64,000 nt of DNA from Galeopsis tetrahit (lineage: Eukaryota; Streptophyta; Magnoliopsida; Lamiales; Lamiaceae): contig OY776122.1 of assembly GCA_963675135.1 (NCBI GenBank), forward strand, positions 86,872,472 to 86,936,471. Direction: 5' to 3'. This document shows positions 20,989 to 30,739 of the stretch, one piece after another. The stretch's first letter is position 1, and each line of letters starts with the position of its first letter. A model generated the notes under the pieces. The model was not told the DNA's origin, did no database searches, and saw only the letters and a list, made by a program, of their open reading frames with translations. Both the position numbers and the translations under genes were made by a program.

Positions 20989-22425
20989 TTATTCCTTAAC
21001 ACTAATGTTATAGTGTTTAAGAAGCCTGTTGGCTTCCCTAAGGCCACTAATGAAAGCTCCGTGAGTAGTCCCATAATGTGTTCTGTGTGTGGCTTCTCCT
21101 GCAAACAGAATTTTCAGTTGAAACAATGGCATGGATAACGTATCCATATCGTCTCCGCTCGATCCAACCGGTACGTGGCTGTATGATCCCAAGAACAGAG
21201 GATCACTCCCCCATTGACTTCTCACAACCTTCTCAAAATTCAATTGTGACAATGGTAACAGATTCGAGGCTGTTGCTGAGAAGCCATCGATGATTTCCTC
21301 ATCGCTTAGTGATTCCATTTCCATTGCCTCTTTCCCTGCAAACCATGATACCACCACTCTTGAGTTGGTGTAAATTGGATAAAGCGAAGACGTCTTCCTG
21401 ATCCAATCAGGGATTTCCCGGTTTTTGAACTCTGAATTTCGTTGATGAAACACCATTTGCAAGCAAGGGAAGTCGTTAGGAGGAGGTGGTAATTGCAAGA
21501 AAACCTTGTCGGCAACTCCAAAACCAAGCCTCGAAATTGCTAGTCTCTTTGAAACTGGGAGTGGAGGATCGAACATGTCATGCGAGCGGTGCTTGAGCAC
21601 GCCTAGTGAAACCGTGACTATCACGTGATCAGCTGATAAAGTCGTTCCATTCGAGAAATGCAGTTTCACTTCTCTACTGTCGTCACCCCACTCGATTTTC
21701 TCCACTGTTCGACCTAACTGTATCGTCCCCACAGGCAGAACAGAAGCCAAAGATTCAATCACTTGCGAATAGCCTCTAGCAATCGTAATCTCTTCCCCAG
21801 GGAACACCTTGTACTCTCCCTCTATAGCACAATCCAGAGTCTCTAAATCATCCGCTGCCGTGTAACTCCTATGCGTGTTTTCATGCATTGCAAAAACACC
21901 CTCTTCTAGCATTTTCTTTTCCCAATTTCCAACCCCTTCTTCCTCCTCATTCCCAACATAAGCTTCCAACCCTTTCCTCAGAAAACAAGCAACACTAGTC
22001 TGATTTTCACCAGAGAAATTGTTTTTGCCAGCTTGTTCGATTGATTTTATAAGAGTCTCGAAGAGCGTTGAGATGGGACGAACAAAGGATGGATCGAGCA
22101 CGTGCCCTCCTTCTGCTATGGTGACAGGGTTTCTTGGAGGCCCGTCCATGCACTCCCATGGCTGATGAGAGTCGAGTAAGCTTCTCTCTTGAGCTATTCT
22201 GTAAACAGGGCTCCCTTGTATTCCATGGATCCAAGTGGCCCCCAACTCAATCCGGTCACCGCAAAACTCAGACGAGTTAATCCGGCCACCAATCCTGTTT
22301 CCCCCCTCCACGACGTAAAGCTCGAAATCTTGGTTGGGGATTGTAGATGTGTAAAGCTTGTTAGCTGCGGTGAGCCCTGCCATTCCTGCTCCGACTATAA
22401 CAATTCTAGGCTTTTTACTTGCCAT
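20989..22425 (-). CDS. PAO5: polyamine oxidase, PAO5-type, intronless
   Basis: This 478-residue flavin amine oxidase is read from a single exon. The dinucleotide-binding motif VIVGAGMAGLTAA is at residues 9-21, followed by VVEGGNRIGGRI and LGATWIHG. Near the C-terminus ILFAGEATHRTHYGTTHGAF contacts the FAD. No signal peptide is evident. Such enzymes oxidise spermine or thermospermine (back-conversion) with release of hydrogen peroxide. Absence of introns and overall similarity point to the Arabidopsis PAO5 group, which acts on thermospermine. It is somewhat shorter than I recall for PAO5 (about 530 residues). A 5'-leader intron is plausible from about 23176 to 22459 (AAG/GTATTT donor, TTTTAG acceptor). 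Confidence 0.92.
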   Translation of the reverse strand: MASKKPRIVIVGAGMAGLTAANKLYTSTIPNQDFELYVVEGGNRIGGRINSSEFCGDRIELGATWIHGIQGSPVYRIAQERSLLDSHQPWECMDGPPRNPVTIAEGGHVLDPSFVRPISTLFETLIKSIEQAGKNNFSGENQTSVACFLRKGLEAYVGNEEEEGVGNWEKKMLEEGVFAMHENTHRSYTAADDLETLDCAIEGEYKVFPGEEITIARGYSQVIESLASVLPVGTIQLGRTVEKIEWGDDSREVKLHFSNGTTLSADHVIVTVSLGVLKHRSHDMFDPPLPVSKRLAISRLGFGVADKVFLQLPPPPNDFPCLQMVFHQRNSEFKNREIPDWIRKTSSLYPIYTNSRVVVSWFAGKEAMEMESLSDEEIIDGFSATASNLLPLSQLNFEKVVRSQWGSDPLFLGSYSHVPVGSSGDDMDTLSMPLFQLKILFAGEATHRTHYGTTHGAFISGLREANRLLKHYNISVKE

Positions 22426-23300
22426 CTTCTAGTGTTTCCCAAGGACTTGTTGAATTTGCTAAAACAAGAAACATTGAAATAGAGAATCACAACTTTTATC
22501 AAATTTACAGTGACTGCTCTAATGATTGCTCTTTATATCCGTATTCGCACAATATGAGTAAGCTAAATCTATGCATGAAGAAAAAAAACGACAATTAGGA
22601 AAATGGTTCCAACTAAATAAGTAGATGAAAAAACTGATTATGACTAACTAGTAGTAGTATATTATTTTCCAACACACTGATTGAACTATATATATTCTAT
22701 TATAATACTGTACTTGTTTTTAATATTAATAATCTATTAAAAAGGAAATTGAAGAAGGACAAATAAGCATTTCAATAGTAAAAGAGGCTAAATATATGAT
22801 AAAAAGGAAGGCAGTTCAATTAGCTAGCTCTATCGTATATTATGTGTGTATGCCCAATAAATTGATGAAAAGCTAATTAGGGGAAAACTATGTCTTATTC
22901 CACGATCTTGATCCACTAATTTAATGAAGCTTCAAATTTAGGAAAACGTAGGAGAAAAAACTTCATCCAAAAACTTGGAAGTTAAATTAGAGAAAAATTA
23001 TCCCCTGCCCTGCCTGATCAACAATGGAAAACCTGATAGATTCCCTGAACTTGATGATTACTGACATCTTTTCCTCCATAACTAATCAAAGTCTCGTTGC
23101 TGCATCTGATTACAAAATTTAGGGTTTGATAGTGTAGTTCGTTTACATCAAACAACACAGAAGAAGAACAAAATACCTTAATAGAAGACGCAGCAGGAGA
23201 AATCCACGACTTTGACGGTTGTTGAAGAGAAGAAAAAACTAGTTATGAAATACTCGTGAATCTTGTTATGATACCGGGTTGGAGTTGTGGCTATATATAT
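22426..23300 (-). promoter_or_regulatory. leader and promoter region of the polyamine oxidase gene
   Basis: TATA-rich sequence at about 23289-23312 would place transcription start near 23260. The GT and AG sites at 23176 and 22459 would splice out about 718 bp of leader. This is inferred only from motif positions. Confidence 0.4.
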
Positions 23301-24016
23301 AAATATATATACTACAAGATAGAGATAGAGGAGTAACTAACTATTCGTTACAACCATTTAGTTGTTGGCTTATATGCTAACAATACACTTTTTAAATTAA
23401 TTTTTTGTTATCAATCAACTGAAGAAACCTAAATTTTAATTGATTGTCAACTAACTTTCGAACTAAAAATGTAATTTAATAACAGAGTGAAATTTAATGA
23501 TCAAAATTGAAATTAAATTTGAATGACATTAATTCAATTCCAAGCAAACACGTACAAATTTGATTTTTGTGAACAAGAAGGAAACTAGTTGTTTGTTGCT
23601 GCATTTATCCACACTTTATGTATAGAGTAAGATAAAAAAAAAAAAAAAAAAATTAATGAATAATATATATACATTATTTTATAATTATTAATGAATTATA
23701 ATCGTTTAACATGGAATCATTTTTTATAATGATTAATTATAGATTTTTGATCGTTTAAGAAAATATAGTGATTCTTTACACTTTTTTAGTATGAAGCATG
23801 ATGGATGTGTCTCATGTGTGTGTACATATATGAAAATCAAACATCTCTAAATACTCCTATATTTCACCTTGATTTACAATGCAACACAAAATACTTCGTC
23901 TTCTACATAGTTTCGCAAGGTTAGAAATGTAACTAACAAATTCATCTTAAAAAATTCAATTACAACACAACAAACACTGTCGCAGATTAGTAAATGAGAT
24001 TTAATGAAATGAACAA
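23301..24016. other. AT-rich intergenic DNA
   Basis: No gene recognised. It includes an A-run at about 23634-23651. The right part is probably 3' flank of the kinesin gene. Confidence 0.5.
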
Positions 24017-27000
24017 CTAGGCGTTGTATATGAGATTCTCCAGTAGCAGTCCTCTTGCAGCTCTGCCAAACATGTTTTGCACCTAAATAACACATTCAAC
24101 ACTCGAAAATTAATTCAACCTTAAAAAAACAATGTTATATTGAACCCAAATCCTCTACATTTCCAATTTCAAATGGAAATGTAGAGGAGGAGGATCAGAT
24201 CCATTCACATGTTATACCTGCTTCATGGTAAGCCCGATGTTCTCTAGATCATTTAGCTGCACCAAAAAAAAGTTCAGCAATTTAAAAATGTTAAGAAGTC
24301 TCTACTACAGGATATTATGTATGTATGATTGTTATGTTTCTTACAGATTTGAGAGGGCTTGTTTCTCTCAGCTCAATGATGTACTCTGCCGTCTTTTCAC
24401 CAATCCCCTAAAACACGGAAATAACATGTCAATCACAAGCAAAACTTTCGATTTATATCCTCAATTCATTTCTTCACAAATGGTTTTAATGGGAATCGGC
24501 TATGTCACCTTTATCTCCATTAGCTCCTCCCTGCCATAATGCACAAAAACCGTCTTTCAATACAAAGCAAAGCATATGAAAAGCTATTGTGTGTGTTTCC
24601 AAACACACCCTAAGGAAAAAGTGACACTTAAAGGAGTTACCTGCTTGCTGTATTCAAGAATTCAATGTAATCTTGTATGAGAGAAGTCTGTCAAGAAATC
24701 CGATATATTTATCAGCACCAACAACCATGAAAACATGAGCTGCAAGTTAGCAAAGAGGCAATAATACCTTTAATCTAGAGCTGCGAATTGTGAGTTTATC
24801 AAGTGGTGTGCCTAATTCTTCAACACCTTGTATTGGATGTAATAACTTTGGAGTCTTTGGATCTGAAGGGAGAAATTGTGACCGTCCAGAGTTGGGGTTA
24901 ATTGGTGAGAGGACTTCCAGTTGAGGACTTTCGAAGGAAGAAATTTTTTCACATGCGTTGAGACGTTCATCTATTGTTGCTTTTGTTTCATCTGGAAAGT
25001 AGGATTATATGTGTTACATGCTGCTGGCTTTGTGGTTTAACGTTTTTTGGACGAATAAACTCAAAGTACCTGGTAATAAAGTGGGATCTACCGAAGAATC
25101 TGGTATGGGAAACTGTTTGTTATCAGTTTCTGCAGAAGCAAGATTTTGAGCCTGTGAAACAAGATAACATGATGATTGATGATGATACACTACGAATTCA
25201 AAAAAAAAAAAAAAAGGTAAACACTGACCTCCCAACTAAGATCTGAGCAAATGTCACCATTAAATAGATTTCGGTCAGCTTTACAAGGACTCCTGTGGAG
25301 AAAACTAAGTGGTAAATATCCACGATATGATCACCTTAAGTCCAACATAATAGCAATTCTGATATACATTACCTCTTTTTTAATTTTAAAACACATTGTT
25401 GGTCTTTAACAGCTTTAGGGTCATTGGAACGTGGACATGCATTCAATTTCCTTATGGATTTCACCGAACACGGAGTTCTACCATATCTTTGAGAAGTATT
25501 TGTTTTGCCTTTTGATTCTCGCCATGCAGCAAGCTTTGCCTCCATGTCAACTTTCACGTTTGAATTGACATTCTTGTGAGAAGAGTTTATGAAATTAGAA
25601 ACATGGCGAGATCTAGCGGCCAAGCTAACTGTATGAACAGATTCTTGGTACTCCCCTGGATTCTATTGCCCAAGAAAGCTCGATTTAATAAGTGTTTTCT
25701 CAAAAAGTACAAGACGTAGAAGCAGAAGGTTAGATATATTACCAAACATGCTACCATAAGAGCACGACTTGTCCCTCCAAGGGAATCCTGTAAAATGCGT
25801 GTCAATTTGCTTTCTCTGTAAGGAATTCTCGGTTGGTTGTTGTTAAGTGCGAAAATCACATTTGAGAGTGCAAAAAGTGATTGGTTTATCTTGGCGCTCT
25901 CCTGAAGTCGAATTCCTTCATTGCAACTTCTCCTGTTGTCTTCATTACCTAATATTCATAAAAAAAAAAAAAAAAAACTTCAAAACACCCTTTCTTTATC
26001 CATAAGCAGATCAGCTACAGAATTGAAGTATTTGAGTTACTGGGAACCTGCTAGATCGATAAGGTTTAGTTTCCCAGTGATGAAATTGTTGACATTATCA
26101 TGGGCAGGTGTAGAAATGGAAATCACTAGAATGCCATGGCTCCTGCTTGATACATCATTGAGGCCCGTGTGTGCAACCTTTCGCCTTTGAATAGCAGAAT
26201 GGAAAATTTCAAGAAATTCATTTATTGAATTCACTCCAACTTGAGACAGTCCTTTGAGATGAATTAGCCCATCTTTGTCATTCAAAATCACGATTTCCTT
26301 TTCTTGAGGATTTAAGAGATCATAACATTTTTCCAGGTATATCTCATAGTAAGATATTGCAACTTTACTTCCTGTATACTTGCACATCGATAACATGGTC
26401 GATATCGCAAGATGCATTATACCAGGTAGCTTATCGCTCCCCTGCAACGACATACCGATTAAATTAAATACAAGTTATATAATATTGATGTTCTTATCCT
26501 GAAAATTAACACAAGTGCAAAGCACAGTTATGATGCTGTAATACTACTCAGAACCTAAAACAACAGAATTAACTCACCTAGACAAAAGATCGAGCATATC
26601 AAAGGCAGGATGAGCACAAACACTAGCTTTCAATATTGCAGAATATTACTAATCTTACACACACATACAGTGGGGATTTGCCTCTTTCTACAAGTTATAT
26701 ACTAAAATCCACAAAAACACACCAACACATGGAAGCATTCCAAATTAAACACTCTACTAGACATGGATTAAAACTGTAATAGGGCATAATAATGAGAAAT
26801 TGAAATCAAACCTGCATAGTATATGTCTTTCCACTGCCAGTGGCTCCATAAGCAAAGACAGTGGCATCTTCTCCCTGAAAAATTCCAGGAATTAAAGGCC
26901 GGATTTCTCTCTCAAAAATCTGGTTCACATTGTTATCTTCCTGCCCAAAACAGCCGTCCAATTTGTAGACCTCCTTTCGACTGCAATAACACATAAGAAA

Positions 27001-27298
27001 TCCAAAATTAAAAAAATTCAAACACCCAATTGCAGCGTTGAATCGAAACAAATGCAAACCTGCTATCGTGATCTTTTATAAGAAGTGAAACTTCGTCGGA
27101 ATTAGAGTCCGATTCCTGTAGAGATGCGCAGGAGATGCGGTTTCCGATTTTTGAAGAAATTTCATGAGAGAGAAAGGGTCGAACCCTCACAATAACTCTG
27201 ACCTTTGCAATCGAACAGGGTCGTTGATGAATTTTTGCTGGTGTAGTAAAGCATTCTTCTTCAGCAGGTGTCATCGAAAGATTTGTTACAGTAGCCAT
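24017..27298 (-). CDS. kinesin-10 family motor protein (KIF22/Kid-like) with helix-hairpin-helix tail
   Basis: Thirteen exons on the minus strand: 27298-27060, 26980-26812, 26441-26048, 25948-25743, 25662-25373, 25292-25229, 25151-25070, 24991-24768, 24687-24641, 24530-24509, 24407-24345, 24256-24218, 24082-24017. All junctions are GT-AG and keep frame, giving 634 residues. The N-terminal motor has VRVIVRVRPF, the P-loop GATGSGKTYT (about 125-134), switch I NDVSSRSH (231-238) and switch II DLAG (265-268), then INQSLFALSN. The C-terminus has a helix-hairpin-helix (EELMEIKGIGEKTAEYI, about 573-589) as in human KIF22/Kid, which binds DNA and moves chromosomes along spindle microtubules. Exon 10 is only 22 nt. 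The residue after DLAG is Asn rather than the usual Ser. Arabidopsis KIN-10 members are the nearest relatives; I cannot choose between paralogues. Confidence 0.9.
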
Positions 27299-27523
27299 AA
27301 GAATTATGAATATGAAATTTGAGGGAAACAGACGCGGATTGAAGGGAATATGTTGAAATAGAAAAAGCAAAGTCAGTATACCGTTACAAAGTTTTGAGTT
27401 TGCGGTTTGAATGTTTAAATTCAAAGGTCACTTTATTTTTTGATATCATAATATAAGGAAACAAAAATGGATATTAATATTATATAGTACAATCTTTAAA
27501 AATTTATAAGGAAACAAATATTA
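27299..27523. other. 5' flank of the kinesin gene
   Basis: AT-rich promoter region. No clear TATA box chosen. Confidence 0.4.
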
Positions 27524-27793
27524 CTCCATTCCTATTATAAAACTTTCCATACTTTTCCACAAAATTTGTATATCTAAAATTAAATAATTCTTATATTTTT
27601 TACATATATAATATTCACATATTTATCATACATGTCCTTAGAGATTCATCATACACTTAATTCAATAAATTTATTTATTTTTTATATAAATGTATACAAA
27701 ATAATCATAAACATTTTTAATTATTGGAGTAGTACTTTTTTTTAAAAATTGTGTGTCCAAAATTCACTACAAAATTTTACGGAATTGAGGGAG
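27524..27793. mobile_element. degenerate Stowaway-like MITE (270 bp)
   Basis: The ends CTCCATTCC and GGAATTGAGGGAG are imperfect inverted repeats related to CTCCCTCCGTYCC, with TA at 27522-27523 and 27794-27795. More decayed than the copies at 18882 and 58715. Confidence 0.65.
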
Positions 27794-27964
27794 TATTGTC
27801 GTAGAATCTCTCAATAACTTGTGATTGAAAAATTAAGTAAAACATAATAGACTGGGGACAGATATGAACAAAGTCTAACAACAAGACAACAAAATATTGG
27901 ATAATCGAAGAATGAATAAGGTTGTGAATATATTGATACGTACTGCATAATTATGAATTAATTG

Positions 27965-27965
<1 letters not shown>

Positions 27966-28001
<36 letters not shown>
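27966..28001. repeat. (TA)n microsatellite
   Basis: About 18 TA dinucleotides. Confidence 0.9.
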
Positions 28002-28003
<2 letters not shown>

Positions 28004-28271
28004 GAAGGTTTGCTCCCTTGATTGAAATTAAGTGCATGGATTGGATACTTTATGCCTAAATAATTTGATTAATACTTTCTTTTAGATTGAACAATTTTTT
28101 TTTCTAATTAATGATTAGAAAGTTGTGCACGCTTAATTATAAGCCATGAGACATAATTTTCAAGTTATAGTTTTGTACTTCAGTTTGAGATTGAAACTCG
28201 TTCCAATAACATAAATACAACAATAATGGATATAAAGGACATACTATATTTTCATAAAATTATATTTAGAT

Positions 28272-30592
28272 TCAAACAAGAAAAATCTGAGTCTTGTGAT
28301 CTTTGATTTTCAGCTGCATTCCTCTCGAATAAATAATGTGTATCTCCTACAAATTGCAGCAAAAAGATGTTAACACGAGATAACAATATAAATTATGAAT
28401 GCATGGATTAGTTCATCAATTCATCACGTGTCACTTTCACTAAGTAATATAAAATATTGATTATTTTTTAACACGTCACATGTCAATAAATTAAATAGTG
28501 AAACACAAAAATGATACAAATGAATAAATGAAATAAAATTTGTAAAGAAAGACTTACAGGAATGGAGCTCATGGTGAAGCCAAATTATTTTTTGTTTACA
28601 GCAAGTATAAGCTTGAGATCAGTTGAGTAGAGGATAAATATTACCATCTCTCTTAAGGACCGAAATTGTTTGTGTTGATGACGATAATACTGTAAAATTG
28701 CAGATAGAATTAGTGCAACTTTGAGAGATGTTAGTTATGTTTGTAAACACTCCCTAGCTAAGATATTTACGTACAGTATCTTGGTTCTTTCCATTGCTTC
28801 GTGTTCTTATCTCCATAGTCCAACCTTTGAGACGTTCTTCCAACAAAATGTCGTATTTTTTAGGAAATACAAGAGGAGTAGGGTCTTGAAGTACGGCTGT
28901 TACAACATGATTTCTTTGAGCAACTTCTTCTACTTTAATTTGCCATTTATTATTACTTTCCTCAAATACTTTTATATAGTATCGACTCACACCACCTCTC
29001 ACCTATACATAACATAATATAATCATCGAACGTTAGATAAAATGCTAAAATTTGAATCATAATTTTATTTTATAACATGCACTCTAGTCCATGTTGCACT
29101 TTTCAGTTTACTTGACTTACACTTTTTGGTAAATGGTGTTGCATTTTTCAATTATTAAACTGTATAATAATATTTTTAGTAATAATTGAAAAGTGCAACA
29201 CCATTTACCAAAAAGTGTAAGTCAGTAAAACTGAAAAGTGCACATAGACTAGGGTGCACAACATGCACTCGAGTGCATACTAGACTTTACCATTATATTT
29301 ATATACACACTTTACATTTACGATTTTTTTTCCCTTTGTAAACAATGACGTTGTTTATAAAGGAATTTTAATTGAACTAATCAATATTAATTAATGAAAT
29401 TAAAGAAAGGGAGTATTATGTACCTGATGGGCTTCAAGCATATATTCTTCCTTGACATTTATGTATTTGAAAAGTCGAAAAAATAATTCAATTTCAGTTT
29501 CAGTTACGTTTGTTTTGCGCTTTCTTTTGCTCTCTTTTGAGTTGCTCGATCCAATTTCTGGTTCCTGCGAATAACAATTGACAAATAGCTTGATATTTAC
29601 ACTCAAATGGCCAAAAAATATTAAAAAGTCAATTAAATGTGTAAATGGTTTTTTATTTTTATCCTGATTTGAGCCAAATTTCCTTAATAAATGAAATAAT
29701 CTATTTAAAATTTCATATTAATGAGAAATTTAGACTTTTAAAAAGAAAACACGGTTCATGACACGTTTAAAGAGATGCAACGAGAGAGAAGATATCAAAA
29801 CTAGTTCCTTTTTTTTGAAGAACGTATGATTAAATGGTTTACGATGTAGAGAAAAATAAAAAGATAAATACGAAAAATAAGTAAACAACGTATACATTAC
29901 TGAAACACTTAACACAATCTTTTTTTTTTATTTAATTCTTTTTTATTTTATTCTTATTAATCAACTCAAGAGGCGTTTATAATTTCTGTAAGTTTACAAT
30001 CTAAAAAATTATAGTAATAATTAATTTATCAATAAGTTAAAATTAAATGACAAAGTGGGATAGCTTAAGTGGTTAGAGGGATGGGTATTTAACTTCCATC
30101 AAAAAAAAAAGTTAAAATTAAATTACAAAAAAGTATAGAAATTCACCAAAATACTTGTTTAGATTTCTGGAAATTATTTTAAACTTGTTTATATAAACCA
30201 AAAGTACTTCCAAAATGTTGTTCATCATAGTATGGAAAATGGGTTCGAGGAAAGCAAAATTAAATACATAAATATGAAAACAACATAGATATGATCTGAA
30301 TCACTTAACCAAATTAATCTATTTTAACTTTTTTTTATCTAATTGTTTGTATTCCTTTTTCTACAGAACTAACGAATATGATATATTAAGCTAGTTTATA
30401 ATAGGAACTATAACTAAAATTATTTTCACTCGACAATCGGCAGATATGTGCTTAAAAAAAAAAAAAAAAGATCTTCAAATTAAAATTGACCTTAATATTG
30501 ATGTCAGATCCTTGTGGACTGTTTGAAGCTGCTTCAGTTGTTCCAACACTTTGAGCATCAACGTCATTTTTCTCATGAGAGATAGACTCCAT
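28272..30592 (-). CDS. methyl-CpG-binding-like (MBD) domain protein, five-exon model
   Basis: Minus-strand exons: 30592-30491, 29564-29424, 29002-28775, 28689-28645 and probably 28346-28272. All have phase-0 GT-AG junctions, giving about 196 residues. Exon 1 is acidic and Ser-rich, and exon 2 starts with a basic patch (SKESKRKRK). Across exons 3 and 4, LKGWTMEIRTRSNGKNQDT joins YYRHQHKQFRSLREM. This resembles the MBD core (GW.vE.R.R..G...D.YY......FRS..E), which binds methylated DNA or chromatin. The part between residues 50 and 130 (YYIKVFEESNNKWQIKVEEV...) is not recognised. The last exon is the weakest: the frame could instead read on past 28645 and stop after about 22 more codons. Confidence 0.65.
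29079..29257. mobile_element. hairpin MITE in intron 2 of the MBD-like gene (179 bp)
   Basis: Two arms of about 80 bp are near-perfect inverted copies (left CACTCTAGTCCATGTTGCAC, right GTGCACATAGACTAGGGTG). The short loop is around 29160-29175. I could not identify a convincing target duplication, so the superfamily is open. Confidence 0.75.
30055..30110 (+). mobile_element. very short SINE-like retroposon in intron 1 of the MBD-like gene
   Basis: A 56-bp insert starts GTGGGATAGCTTAAGTGGTT, which contains an RNA polymerase III A-box-like TAGCTTAAGTGG. It ends in a run of ten A. It is flanked by a 19-bp direct repeat (30036-30054 and 30111-30129, GTTAAAATTAAATKACAAA, one mismatch), the signature of LINE-mediated retroposition. 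Confidence 0.75.
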
Positions 30593-30731
30593 TGCTAATT
30601 AACTTTAAACTTCTTCAACAAAAATTTGTGTGTGTGTATGAGAGAGTGAGATAGGGTGCAAAAAAAAAGGCTATGAGGATGTGAGAATTTTGATAGGGAG
30701 TGTTGGTGTCAAATGTGAAAATGAAAGGCTC

Positions 30732-30739
30732 CTTTTATA
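30732..30739 (-). promoter_or_regulatory. TATA box of the MBD-like gene
   Basis: TATAAAAG on the minus strand, 140 bp upstream of the proposed ATG. Confidence 0.55.
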
